From: JBDWFY01 sp965275915
Lineage (GTDB): Bacteria; Pseudomonadota; Alphaproteobacteria; Rhizobiales; Stappiaceae
Length of the DNA stretch: 64,000 nucleotides
Direction: 5' to 3'
Assembly: GCA_965275915.1 (NCBI GenBank)
Contig: CBDHYI010000007.1
Location: forward strand, 2,108,001 to 2,172,000
Part shown: positions 27,357-35,794 of the stretch, piece after piece
Layout of the letters: every line of letters starts with the position of its first letter
Position numbering within the stretch: the stretch's first letter is position 1
Translations under genes and position numbers: made by a program
Notes under the pieces: model-generated
The model's database searches: none
What the model was told of the DNA's origin: nothing
What the model saw: only the letters and a program-made list of their open reading frames with translations

Positions 27357-27440
27357 GTCGGCAGGCAGGGAGCGAACCGCCAGATAACAAATATCCAGCG
27401 TTGACGGGCGAGGCAGGCAAACGGGAGTGCAAGAGTGTGA

Positions 27441-27614
27441 ATGGTTGATCTTGTAAAGAAATTCTGGGCTGACGAACATGGTGGAACGACCATTGAATAT
27501 AGTCTGATTGCGACAGCCATCAGTATTGCAATCGTAGCGTCTCTGTTGGTTCTGCGCGATACTTTGTCCGGCGATTATTACGATAGGATCGCGGCAGCAT
27601 TCACAAATCTTTAG
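27441..27614 (+). CDS. Flp/Fap-type pilin, orphan
   Basis: This 57-residue product reads MVDLVKKFWADEHGGTTIEY and then a hydrophobic stretch (SLIATAISIAIVASLLVL). The Gly-X4-Glu-Tyr type prepilin peptidase site (GGTTIEY) and length fit type IVb Flp pilins of Tad systems. The mature peptide would begin after the Gly. No other tad or cpa gene is in the window, so it is an orphan or one of several pilin copies. The ribosome binding site is weak. It overlaps nothing and ends seven bases before the convergent methyltransferase. Confidence 0.8.
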   Translation: MVDLVKKFWADEHGGTTIEYSLIATAISIAIVASLLVLRDTLSGDYYDRIAAAFTNL

Positions 27615-27621
27615 AGGTTCG

Positions 27622-28524
27622 TTAGCTCTCAGACCCTGAGCTGAGTTTATCGGGATTATTCAACGCTTCTGCCAGACTTGCCTTCGCCGAACCCGGTTTA
27701 AGTGGTTTTTGCTGGCTCTCATGCGGAGCCCACCCCGACAGTGATATCATCTGAAATGTCGCTCTGATGCGTCCGTCTTTGTCCGAAAACAGGCGTATGT
27801 AATTCTCCGCCATTTTGAAGAAAACAGCGCGCGAAGTCGGTGACCGGCGCCTCTCGTTCATGACGTTTGCCGCGCCCATCGATTTCAGATCCCGCATAAG
27901 GTGGAACGCTGTGTCGTAGCGAACGGTAAGCGTGTCCTGATCGACCACGGGGAGAGCGAAACCGGCTCTCTGCAGCAGGGCGCCAAGTTCCTGAGTTGTC
28001 GAGAAGGGCGCGACGCGGGGGCTGATCCCGCCGGTTAACTCCGCCTCCGCCATAAGAAACGCCTCGCGCAGTTCGTTCAGGGTGCCGCCGCCGGGCAAAA
28101 CGCCGAGGAACAGCCCATCCGGTCTGAGGCACTGCCGGATTTGCACAAGCGTTCCGGGCAGGTCGTTCGTCCATTGAAGGACAAGGGCGCACACCACGAG
28201 ATCAAAGGAGTCTTGTGCAAACGGCAGTTTTTCTTCATCGGCGACGAGGGACGGTCTTGATCCGTTGAAATCGCCGGCTTGTATATCGGCCCGAACGACG
28301 TCTTCGACCTTTCCGGTTCGCGACAGCATATCGCTTGTCAGGCCGGTATGACCTCCCAGATCGAGTGCTCTGTCAAAGTGCCGATTGACCGCGTTCAGCC
28401 GATCTTCAAGATCACCGACAACGGCTTTCAAAAGGAAATCCGCTCCCGATATCCGCTTTCTGAGTGCACGCGCACGCCTGATCGCCAGCAATTGCCTGTC
28501 AAACGGAGCATTTTCCGGATTCAT
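27622..28524 (-). CDS. Class I SAM-dependent methyltransferase fold, NDUFAF5/BioC-like
   Basis: The 300-residue protein has the SAM-binding motif RALDLGGHTGLTSDML and post-motifs FDLVVCALVLQWTNDLPG and LRPDGLFLGVLPGGGTLNELR. The N-terminal DRQLLAIRRARAL and the length match the alphaproteobacterial homologues of mitochondrial NDUFAF5, which acts on the NDUFS7 subunit during assembly of complex I. BioC is the alternative, but no biotin genes are near. It is divergent from comF, an arrangement I recall from related genomes. Confidence 0.8.
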   Translation of the reverse strand: MNPENAPFDRQLLAIRRARALRKRISGADFLLKAVVGDLEDRLNAVNRHFDRALDLGGHTGLTSDMLSRTGKVEDVVRADIQAGDFNGSRPSLVADEEKLPFAQDSFDLVVCALVLQWTNDLPGTLVQIRQCLRPDGLFLGVLPGGGTLNELREAFLMAEAELTGGISPRVAPFSTTQELGALLQRAGFALPVVDQDTLTVRYDTAFHLMRDLKSMGAANVMNERRRSPTSRAVFFKMAENYIRLFSDKDGRIRATFQMISLSGWAPHESQQKPLKPGSAKASLAEALNNPDKLSSGSES

Positions 28525-28677
28525 GCGATTTCTTTGTCCTTTTTTCCGATCCGGCGGTCATGGGATCGCGCAACGTGTTTCTTTTGTCCCAGGCACACTC
28601 CGGGGTTGCTAATTTATCAATCTTCTCCGATGGTTGTATTGCGCCCGATAACCATCCGGTCCACTCCGATAACTATC

Positions 28678-29514
28678 ATGTCAAAGAAGAGCAAGGTCAA
28701 AGAAACACCTCGATCCGGGATCGAAACTCCGGACCCTTGCACGCGTCAAAGCGAGCGCGGTGGAGGGAAGAGATGGCGGCGGGTGGCGGACAGGCTGCTG
28801 GATTTTGTTCTTCCCTGGCAGTGCGCCGGTTGCCGGAAAATTCTGAAAGACGGCAATGGTCTCTGCCCGGACTGCTGGAAAAAGCTCTATTTTCTCGAAA
28901 GGCCATACTGCGAATGCCTGGGCATCCCGTTCGCGTACGATCTCGGCAATAAGGTTTTGTGTGCTCAGGCGATAAACGATCCGCCGTCCTTTGACCGTGC
29001 CAGAGCTGCGGTTGCGTTCGGGCCGGTGGCGAAACGGATGGTCCATGACCTCAAATACCGTGATCGGCTGGATCTGGCGTCTCTGATGGCCGGGTTTATG
29101 CTGAGAGCGGGCAGGGATTTCTTCGATACCGATCCGCTTCTGGCCGCCGTTCCGCTGCATCGGCATCGTCTGTTGCAGCGCCGGTTCAATCAATCGGGGG
29201 TTCTGGTTCAGAAGCTGGCGGAGAAAACCGGGCTAGGTCACGAGCCTCATCTCTTGTTGCGCACCCGAAAGACGCTGCAGCAGGTCGGACTTGATATCAA
29301 AGCGCGTAAGAAAAATGTACAGGGCGCTTTTTCGGTTTCCGGTCATCTGAAGGCTCAGTTGAACGGTCGATCCATTGTGTTGATTGACGATGTCCTGACA
29401 ACCGGAGCGACCGTTGAGGCCTGCAGCAAAGTCCTCAAACGTGCCGGTGCCTCCAGTGTAGATGTTCTGACGTTTGCGCGTGTCCTTCCCTCGGAAGAGG
29501 TTCTGCCAGCCTGA
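28678..29514 (+). CDS. comF: ComF family phosphoribosyltransferase-like protein
   Basis: The 278-residue protein has an N-terminal double zinc finger (Cys49, Cys52, Cys63, Cys66) and a phosphoribosyltransferase fold ending in the PRPP loop SIVLIDDVLTTGATVEAC. LQRRFNQSGVLVQKLAE is the conserved ComF (RGFNQ-like) block. ComF proteins take part in DNA uptake in competent bacteria; elsewhere the role is unclear. The start at 28678 (MSKKSKVKET) follows an overlong open frame that runs back to 28279 inside the divergent methyltransferase and is not coding there. Confidence 0.9.
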   Translation: MSKKSKVKETPRSGIETPDPCTRQSERGGGKRWRRVADRLLDFVLPWQCAGCRKILKDGNGLCPDCWKKLYFLERPYCECLGIPFAYDLGNKVLCAQAINDPPSFDRARAAVAFGPVAKRMVHDLKYRDRLDLASLMAGFMLRAGRDFFDTDPLLAAVPLHRHRLLQRRFNQSGVLVQKLAEKTGLGHEPHLLLRTRKTLQQVGLDIKARKKNVQGAFSVSGHLKAQLNGRSIVLIDDVLTTGATVEACSKVLKRAGASSVDVLTFARVLPSEEVLPA

Positions 29515-29568
29515 CTCCTGTGTGATCAGGCGGCTTCGGTGACACGTACGGTACAGCAGGGCTATCAA

Positions 29569-29643
29569 ATATGGCGAGCTCCGGTTCACGGAAAGGAGAG
29601 TTCGCAGGTCATATGCTTGCGAAACTCCGGTTCCGAACCATAT
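29569..29643. other. Long imperfect palindrome between comF and the glutaredoxin gene
   Basis: The segment folds as nested pairs: ATATGG with CCATAT, TTC with GAA, GGAA with TTCC, GGAG with CTCC, and TTCGCA with TGCGAA around a ten-base loop. It spans 75 bases, starting 54 bases after comF and ending 38 before the glutaredoxin ATG. It could terminate comF or act in the leader of the downstream genes. Confidence 0.55.
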
Positions 29644-29681
29644 AAGCGGGTCTTTGAATATCATGAAGGTGTCCGGACAGA

Positions 29682-29945
29682 ATGGCGAATACACTGATTT
29701 ACACGAGGCAGCTCTGCGGATTTTGTTCAGCGGCCAAACGGCTGTTGGATGACAAGGGCGTCGTCTATACCGAGATCGATGCAACGTTCAGCCCTGGCAA
29801 AAAGAGGGAGATGATTGCGAAGGCCGGCGGGAAATCAACATTTCCGCAGATTTTCATCGGATCGACCCATGTCGGTGGTTGCGATGACCTCTATGCGCTT
29901 CATCGGACCGGTAAACTGGATGCGTTGCTGTCGGCACAGGCTTGA
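29682..29945 (+). CDS. grxC: Glutaredoxin 3-type protein
   Basis: The 87-residue thioredoxin-fold protein has its active-site Cys12-Gly-Phe-Cys15; the usual glutaredoxin 3 site is CPYC. TFPQIFIGSTHVGGCDDLYAL contains the cis-Pro TFP motif and the glutathione-binding GGCDD. The CGFC site recalls monothiol-type CGFS enzymes but keeps the second Cys. It reduces disulphides or glutathione adducts in the cytoplasm. It heads a run with the nitrilase and DUF1178 genes. Confidence 0.92.
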   Translation: MANTLIYTRQLCGFCSAAKRLLDDKGVVYTEIDATFSPGKKREMIAKAGGKSTFPQIFIGSTHVGGCDDLYALHRTGKLDALLSAQA

Positions 29946-30000
29946 TATGTTGGACATAATGAGGCATGCGGTCCGTACCCTGAACTGACAGTTCTCTGAA

Positions 30001-30876
30001 ATGAGTGAGTTGGACAAAGAAATGAAACCCTTCCAGGCCGCGTGCATACAGTGTCGGTCAGGCACAGAGCCCGGCGAAAATCTGGAGCAGATGGTACCGC
30101 TGATCAGGGAAGCGGCGCGGCTCGGTGCAGATTATGTGCAAACACCGGAAATGACCAACCTTCTGGTATCGGATCGCGCAACTCTGATGGGAACGGTGCA
30201 GTCCGAAGACCGGGACGTTTTCGTGGCGGCGGGGTGCGAACTGGCATCTGAACTGGGGATCTGGCTTCATTACGGATCTCTGGCAATTCGGAACGCGGAT
30301 GGAACGGTATCGAACAGGGCGTTTGTGATTTCCCCGGCCGGAGCAATCGTCGGACGGTACGACAAGATTCATATGTTCGATGTCGATCTGCCTGACGGAG
30401 AAAGCTGGCGGGAGTCAAACACCTACAGAGCCGGGCAGGACGTCGTAACCGTGTCGCTGCCCTTCGCCCGCGTGGGCATGGGCATCTGCTACGATGTCAG
30501 GTTCCCGCATTTGTTTCGCAGCCAGGCAAAGGAGGGGGCACAGGTTCTGACGGTTCCTGCGGCTTTTACCCGGCAGACGGGAACAGCTCACTGGCACATT
30601 TTGCTGCGGGCCAGGGCCATCGAAAACGGCGCTTTTGTAATCGCTGCGGCTCAGGGCGGCGATCATGAGGACGGGCGTAGGACGTATGGCCACAGCCTGA
30701 TAGTCGACCCGTGGGGGCGGATTGTTGCCGAGCTGGAGCATGACGAACCGGGCGTTATTTGTGCTGAAATCAATGCTGACGATGCATTGGCCGTCCGGCA
30801 GAGAATTCCGTCGTTAAAGAATGAACAGTCTTTTTCCGTGCCGGGGACGGCTGAACGAGAGATGTCTGGAGCTTAG
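30001..30876 (+). CDS. Carbon-nitrogen hydrolase (Nit family amidase)
   Basis: The 291-residue protein has the nitrilase-superfamily triad: Glu50 in DYVQTPEMTN, Lys122 in RYDKIHMFDV and Cys163 in MGICYDVRFPHLFR. The KIHMFDVDLPDG stretch is typical of the Nit1/Nit2 group, which includes deaminated-glutathione amidase and omega-amidase. The close link with a glutaredoxin gene fits a role in glutathione clean-up, but this is inference from position. The DUF1178 gene starts two bases after its stop. Confidence 0.88.
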   Translation: MSELDKEMKPFQAACIQCRSGTEPGENLEQMVPLIREAARLGADYVQTPEMTNLLVSDRATLMGTVQSEDRDVFVAAGCELASELGIWLHYGSLAIRNADGTVSNRAFVISPAGAIVGRYDKIHMFDVDLPDGESWRESNTYRAGQDVVTVSLPFARVGMGICYDVRFPHLFRSQAKEGAQVLTVPAAFTRQTGTAHWHILLRARAIENGAFVIAAAQGGDHEDGRRTYGHSLIVDPWGRIVAELEHDEPGVICAEINADDALAVRQRIPSLKNEQSFSVPGTAEREMSGA

Positions 30877-30878
30877 AC

Positions 30879-31358
30879 GTGATTCATTTTTCGCTTACCT
30901 GTCAGGATAATCACGCGTTCGAAGGATGGTTTCGGGATTCGTCCGATTTTGAAAAGCAGCTTGAAAGCGGATTTCTGCAGTGCCCTTACTGTGGATCGTC
31001 TGATATCCGTAAAGCGCTGATGGCGCCGGCCGTCTCGACATCGCGCCAGAAAGAAAAGGGTCCGTCGCCGCAAACGACGGAGCAGCAGGCACCTGCATTA
31101 TCTGAACCCCAGCAACTGGCCAGCATCGCACCCCAACAGCAACAGATTCTCAACGCGATGCGAACGCTCAGAGACAAGATCACGGAAAATGCGGATGACG
31201 TCGGCACCCGCTTTGCCGAAGAAGCCCGAAAGATGCATTACGGCGAATCTGAGCGTCGCGGCATTTACGGGCAGGCCGATGCGACGGAAGTCAATGAATT
31301 GCGCGATGAGGGGGTGGAGTTTTTTGCGATGCCCTCACTTCCGGAAGAGAAAAACTGA
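30879..31358 (+). CDS. DUF1178 family protein
   Basis: The 159-residue protein starts with GTG (MIHFSLTCQDNHAFEGWFRD), the standard DUF1178 opening. Cys8 with Cys35-Pro-Tyr-Cys38 suggests a zinc ribbon. A Pro/Gln-rich linker (about residues 55-90) precedes a helical C-terminus with FAEEARKMHYGE and RGIYGQADATEVNEL, also family hallmarks. Function unknown. It is the last gene of the comF-grxC-nitrilase-DUF1178 run. Confidence 0.88.
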   Translation: MIHFSLTCQDNHAFEGWFRDSSDFEKQLESGFLQCPYCGSSDIRKALMAPAVSTSRQKEKGPSPQTTEQQAPALSEPQQLASIAPQQQQILNAMRTLRDKITENADDVGTRFAEEARKMHYGESERRGIYGQADATEVNELRDEGVEFFAMPSLPEEKN

Positions 31359-31450
31359 CTTGCCAACCTGCTGTGTGACGCATTGCATTTTGCGGAGACG
31401 CTCAGGCTGGCCGAAACTGGCGCGATTCCGGTCAAAAAACATTCTGATAT

Positions 31451-31524
31451 GAACAAACCGATCTGTTTTGTGCCGCACACAGACCGGTCTGTTCAGTTCG
31501 TTCATAACCGGTCCGCCGGACCGG
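31451..31524. terminator. Two stem-loops between convergent genes
   Basis: 31451-31466 pairs with 31479-31494 in 14 of 16 positions, and ccggtcc (31508-31514) pairs perfectly with ggaccgg (31518-31524). They fill the gap between DUF1178 and the convergent phasin-like gene and may end both transcripts. Neither is followed by a T-run. Confidence 0.45.
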
Positions 31525-31540
31525 GTATGGGCTGGAATGT

Positions 31541-31999
31541 CTATGCTGCTTTTGCGCTTTTCTGTTTCGGCAGATTGCTGTTGGCCGGTGAGGAAGATTT
31601 GGTCGATTTCGTGCTGACTTCGGGCTCACCGTCCAGTGTCTCGAAGTTGTTTTCAACCATGTCCTTCACGGTCTGGGAATTGCGTTCGCCCGCCGCCATG
31701 TAGTCCGCCCACATGGTCTGGAAAAAGTCGCCATAGACCTCTGCAACCTGCATCGGCTGTGTGCACTGATTCAGCTGCCGGCCCAGTTCAAGGTCCGCCC
31801 GTAGCCGTTTTTTGACAAAATCCAGATGCGCATCAACCAGGGCTTCAGTCTGCGTGATTGTCGCTTGCCCGACCTCGTTGCCGCAGTCAAAGCACTGTTT
31901 GCTCAGATCTCCGAAGTCGTCACCCCAGCTTTTTTCGATCCAATCGGTTCGAAACCACGGCGAAAAAAAGGAAAACATTGTGAATGGCTGGTCGCTCAT
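31541..31999 (-). CDS. Phasin-like helical protein
   Basis: The 152-residue protein is Cys/Gln/Glu-rich and predicted mostly helical, with SWGDDFGDLSKQCFDCGNE and VAEVYGDFFQTMWADYMAAG resembling phasin-family (PHB granule-associated) proteins in size and pattern (a central region where an F-x-x-x-W stretch precedes a coiled segment). The tail is Ser/Lys/Ala-rich (NLPKQKSAKAA), which is common in phasins. A perfect AGGAGG lies seven bases before the ATG at 31999. The family call is tentative; no polyhydroxybutyrate gene is nearby. Confidence 0.45.
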   Translation of the reverse strand: MSDQPFTMFSFFSPWFRTDWIEKSWGDDFGDLSKQCFDCGNEVGQATITQTEALVDAHLDFVKKRLRADLELGRQLNQCTQPMQVAEVYGDFFQTMWADYMAAGERNSQTVKDMVENNFETLDGEPEVSTKSTKSSSPANSNLPKQKSAKAA

Positions 32000-32781
32000 T
32001 TGGGAACCTCCTGTACAAAACCCCTCCGCCTGGGAAGCGGCCCGGATCATAATCTGCCTGAATGGAATTATGGTCCAACGCGCGTGTCCGAATTCGATAG
32101 TATGACCACTCAGAGCACCCACCTGAGTGAAACATGTTCCGTTTGTTCCGGACTGCCTCCCGCACGCATAATTAGAATGATATTGTCTCGCGGTTATTTG
32201 ATGTCGGTCAAATAGATTTGCAAAAATACTGCGGCGTAGCAGCGCAGCTTGTTGATTTCTACTATGTAAAATTACCGGTTTTACCGATGTTGCCGGTATT
32301 TATTTCTCACAAGTAAATAATTGATAGTTCAATTTACTGAAGCCCTTAGCGAGGTCGACGGCAAGCGCGTTTGAGATTCGCAGTAAAGTCAATCCTGAAA
32401 AATGCTGAAGGGATGAATCTGCGACAGTCGGAGATCGTCATAGCACCGCAACGCGCAGCATGTATTTTCTCTGTCGGTCAAACGCGTTTTGCGAATGTGC
32501 AGCAAAGACAATGGATTGCTGCGCGAAAATATGCGCGCTTCCTGTGATTTCTGCTACTTTGATCGGCAATTTGCAGGGCCCATCCGGGCGAACCGCACCG
32601 TTTGCGCACGATCGGAGGACACTGGGAATTATGCTTGGATAATCTGTGGAAAAAATGTGGATAATTGTATGTATGCCAGGCGACATTTCCCGGAATTGTC
32701 CCTGCCGTCTGCTTTGCGGGAATTGAAACAACGGGAATGTGGGTCCATACCCCAGCGCCTGTCAGAGGCCGGACGGACACT
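32000..32781. other. Gene-free stretch with paired DnaA-box-like sites
   Basis: No ORF here has coding character. Positions 32215-32345 are AT-rich. At 32645-32653 is TGTGGAAAA and at 32656-32664 is TGTGGATAA, the exact complement of the DnaA consensus TTATCCACA. Two sites 11 bases apart on one face could bind DnaA. The promoter of the phasin-like gene must lie in the left part. Confidence 0.45.
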
Positions 32782-33471
32782 TCAAAGCCAATCGAGCAAC
32801 GCCCGATTGACGGTCTCGGGCGCTTCCAGGGTGGAAAGATGGCCGCAGTTTTCGGCAACGACCAACTCACTGTCTGGAATGGCCGCGGCAATTTCCGATG
32901 CACGGTCCGGCGGTGTCAGACAGTCGTCACGGCCGACCAGCACCAGCGTCGGGCAGTCAATCCGGTTGAGCACCGGGCGCAGGTCCCGATGCGCAAGCAA
33001 AGCTCTTTGCTGTCGGCAGAAAGCCTCCGCACCGGTGTCTTCGGCCATCTGATAAACACAGGCGACGAGACTTTCTTTGTCAATGCTTTTCGGCCCCAGA
33101 AAAAGCGGCAGGAGCTTGCTGACGCACTCGGTAAGTTTACCGGCCCTTGCCGCCTGGATTTGCTGTTGCCGCCGGATCCTCTGTTCCTCGGTGTCGGCCC
33201 TTGCTGTCGTACTCAGAAGGGCGAGGCGCAAGACCCGTTCAGGAGCTTTCAGGGCGATTTCCATCGCCAGAAAACCGCCCATCGACAGACCCGCAAGAGT
33301 GAAGCGCGGTGGCGCCTGTCTCAGTATGTGTAAGACAAGTCCGTCAATCGTATCCTGTGACCGATGGTCGGCGATGAACACCGGACGATCCTTGATTATG
33401 TCGGTTTGCGGCTGGAACAGTCTCTCCGTACACAAAAGACCCGGCACCAGAAGAAGGGGATCGGCTGTCAT
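32782..33471 (-). CDS. Alpha/beta hydrolase downstream of ubiG
   Basis: The 229-residue protein begins MTADPLLLVPGLLCTERLF and has a nucleophile elbow GLSMGGFLA (Ser), an Asp in LVLVGRDDCLTPP and a His in ENCGHLSTLEAPE. Its ATG lies 11 bases after the ubiG stop, so it is cotranscribed. The general type is the MenH/BioH-like esterase group. Linkage to ubiG hints at quinone metabolism, but the activity cannot be read from the sequence. Confidence 0.85.
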   Translation of the reverse strand: MTADPLLLVPGLLCTERLFQPQTDIIKDRPVFIADHRSQDTIDGLVLHILRQAPPRFTLAGLSMGGFLAMEIALKAPERVLRLALLSTTARADTEEQRIRRQQQIQAARAGKLTECVSKLLPLFLGPKSIDKESLVACVYQMAEDTGAEAFCRQQRALLAHRDLRPVLNRIDCPTLVLVGRDDCLTPPDRASEIAAAIPDSELVVAENCGHLSTLEAPETVNRALLDWL

Positions 33472-33482
33472 GAGGATTGCGG

Positions 33483-34235
33483 CTACTTCGGGCGGCTTGC
33501 AAGCAGCATGTAATTGACATCCAGAGCCCTTGACCGGCTCCACGTGTCGAGCAACGGGTTGTAAGAGACACCGCACCGATCCTCCAGCATCAGGCCGGAG
33601 TGTTTGAAGGCCGATTCCAACTCTGCGGGCTTGACCAGCTTGTCATACTGATGTGTGCCTTCGGGAAGCCACTTCAAAACCTTCTCCGCTCCCACGATCG
33701 CCAGTGCGTAGGCCTTCAGGGTTCGGTTTATCGTGGCGACGAACATCAGCCCGCCGGGGCGAACCATTGAGGCGCATTCCTTCATGAAAAGCGGAACATC
33801 CGCCACGTGCTCGACGACCTCCATATTGAGCACGATGTCAAACGTTTCCCCCGCTTCAGCAAGTGTTGCGGCGGTTGCCGCGCGATAATCGATCGTCAGC
33901 CCCATCCTTTCCGCATGAATGCGGGCAACACTGATGTTGGTTTCAGACGGATCCGCACCGACCACATCCGCCCCCAATCGCGCCATCGGCTCTGACAGCA
34001 GTCCGCCGCCGCACCCGATATCCAGGAGCCGCAGACCGCTGAAGGCGTTGGCCTTGTCGGATGACCGATTAAAATGCGCACACACTTTCTCCTTTATGTA
34101 GGCAAGGCGGACAGGAGAAAATTTGTGCAGCGGCTTGAATTTTCCGGTTGGGTCCCACCACTCATCGGCGATCGCCGAAAAGCGGGCGACTTCGGCCTCG
34201 TCGACAGTTTCAGATGTGCTTGCGGCCGCTGTCAT
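33483..34235 (-). CDS. ubiG: Ubiquinone biosynthesis O-methyltransferase UbiG
   Basis: The 250-residue protein has the UbiG opening EVARFSAIADEWWDPTGKFKP, then RLLDIGCGGGLLSEPMARLG (SAM site), VVGADPSETNI and FDIVLNMEVVEHVADVP. It carries out both O-methylations in ubiquinone synthesis (for example demethylubiquinol to ubiquinol) at the membrane. It is divergent from lysC with 228 bases between. Confidence 0.95.
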   Translation of the reverse strand: MTAAASTSETVDEAEVARFSAIADEWWDPTGKFKPLHKFSPVRLAYIKEKVCAHFNRSSDKANAFSGLRLLDIGCGGGLLSEPMARLGADVVGADPSETNISVARIHAERMGLTIDYRAATAATLAEAGETFDIVLNMEVVEHVADVPLFMKECASMVRPGGLMFVATINRTLKAYALAIVGAEKVLKWLPEGTHQYDKLVKPAELESAFKHSGLMLEDRCGVSYNPLLDTWSRSRALDVNYMLLASRPK

Positions 34236-34463
34236 ACCGGATCTCCTTCGTAACTCGTAAATGTCTGCCCGGCATGTTCAAAACCTCTTTGGCACTGCCG
34301 GTATTGCAGGCTCAAAGCCTGTCTTAATCAGGTAAATCTGCAGCAAAACAGCCGGTTGCGATTATTCCGCTTAGCCTGTATGCATAGCCGCCAATTTAAC
34401 AGGCCCGGAATGGGAATACCATCTCCGGACGGCCGACAAATTTTACGAAAGAATAAGAGGCAG

Positions 34464-35717
34464 ATGGCCCGACTGGTACTGAAGTTTGGCGGTACATCCG
34501 TTGCGGATCTTGAACGCATTCGAAATGTCGCACGCCACGTCAAACGGGAAGTCGATGCCGGGCATGAAGTGGCTGTGGTTGTTTCCGCTATGGCCGGACA
34601 GACAAACCATCTGGTTGATCTTTGTAAACAGGCGTCCGCGCTGCACGATGCGCGCGAATATGACGCCGTGGTCGCCTCCGGCGAACAGGTGACATCGGGT
34701 CTGCTGGCTTTGGTGCTTCAGGCCGAGGGCGTGAATGCCCGTTCCTGGCAGGGGTGGCAAATTCCGGTGAAAACCGATGAATCCCATGGGGCCGCCCGCA
34801 TCGCCGATATTGACGGCGATCTGCTGATCGGAAGGCTGCAGCAGGGTCAGGTTGCAGTTGTCGCCGGATTTCAGGGGGTGGCCCCGGATAATCGTATCTC
34901 GACTCTGGGAAGGGGTGGCTCGGACACAAGCGCCGTCGCTCTGGCAGCAGCGATCGATGCGGACCGATGCGACATTTACACTGATGTCGATGGTGTCTAC
35001 ACCACCGATCCCCGCATCGTTCCGAAGGCGCGCCGTCTTGAGCGGATCTCTTTTGAAGAGATGCTGGAGATGGCGTCTCTTGGTGCGAAGGTTTTACAGG
35101 TCCGTTCAGTGGAACTGGCCATGACCCAGGGCGTTCGGACATTTGTGCGCTCGAGTTTTGACGACCCGGATGCGCCGCAGCTCGGCGGCGGCAATCTACC
35201 CCCAGGAACACTTATCTGCGACGAGGACGAGATCGTGGAACAAGAAGTTGTCACCGGCATCGCCTTCTCGAAGGACGAGGCCCAGCTTTCGATCCGAAAA
35301 GTGGCCGACCGGCCGGGTATTGCTGCGGGAATATTCGGACCGCTTGCCGATTCCAATATCAATGTGGACATGATCGTTCAGATCATCTCTCCGGACGGCA
35401 AATCGACCGATATCACCTTCACGGTCCCGGAAAAAGACTATGAGCGGGCCAAAGAAGTGTTGCAGACGTCGTTAAGCGGTGAAGACTATCAGGCAATCGA
35501 GGGCGCCACGGACGTCGTCAAGGTTTCGGTCATCGGTGTCGGCATGCGGTCCCACGCCGGCGTCGCGTCCACCTGTTTCAAGGGATTGGCGGAGAAGGGG
35601 ATCAACATCCGGGCCATCACGACGAGTGAAATCAAGATCTCTGTGCTGATCGACTCGGCCTATACCGAACTTGCAGTAAGGACACTGCATTCGCTATACG
35701 GATTAGACGATAACTGA
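34464..35717 (+). CDS. lysC: Aspartate kinase
   Basis: The 417-residue protein begins MARLVLKFGGTSVADLERI (nucleotide-binding KFGGTSV), has GRGGSDTSAVALAAAIDAD and the VYTTDPRIVP loop, and ends with two ACT regulatory domains (STDITFTVP and ISVLIDSAYTELAVRTLH). It phosphorylates aspartate as the first step to lysine, methionine and threonine, with allosteric control through the ACT pair. The start is at 34464; the open frame to 34356 lies in the leader. Confidence 0.97.
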   Translation: MARLVLKFGGTSVADLERIRNVARHVKREVDAGHEVAVVVSAMAGQTNHLVDLCKQASALHDAREYDAVVASGEQVTSGLLALVLQAEGVNARSWQGWQIPVKTDESHGAARIADIDGDLLIGRLQQGQVAVVAGFQGVAPDNRISTLGRGGSDTSAVALAAAIDADRCDIYTDVDGVYTTDPRIVPKARRLERISFEEMLEMASLGAKVLQVRSVELAMTQGVRTFVRSSFDDPDAPQLGGGNLPPGTLICDEDEIVEQEVVTGIAFSKDEAQLSIRKVADRPGIAAGIFGPLADSNINVDMIVQIISPDGKSTDITFTVPEKDYERAKEVLQTSLSGEDYQAIEGATDVVKVSVIGVGMRSHAGVASTCFKGLAEKGINIRAITTSEIKISVLIDSAYTELAVRTLHSLYGLDDN

Positions 35718-35794
35718 CCAGGTCGATGCGGCGAAGCCTTTAAGAGCAGAGGCTTGAAGTGCTCGGCATGTGCCAATCAAGGCGGGCGTGAGAA

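Noticed and set aside
32438..32731. 97-residue minus-strand ORF in the gene-free stretch
   Set aside because: No ribosome binding site, no family resemblance, and it overlaps the DnaA-box-like region.
32200..32781. Possible chromosomal replication origin
   Set aside because: Only two DnaA-box-like sites and none of the genes usual near a Hyphomicrobiales origin (such as hemE).
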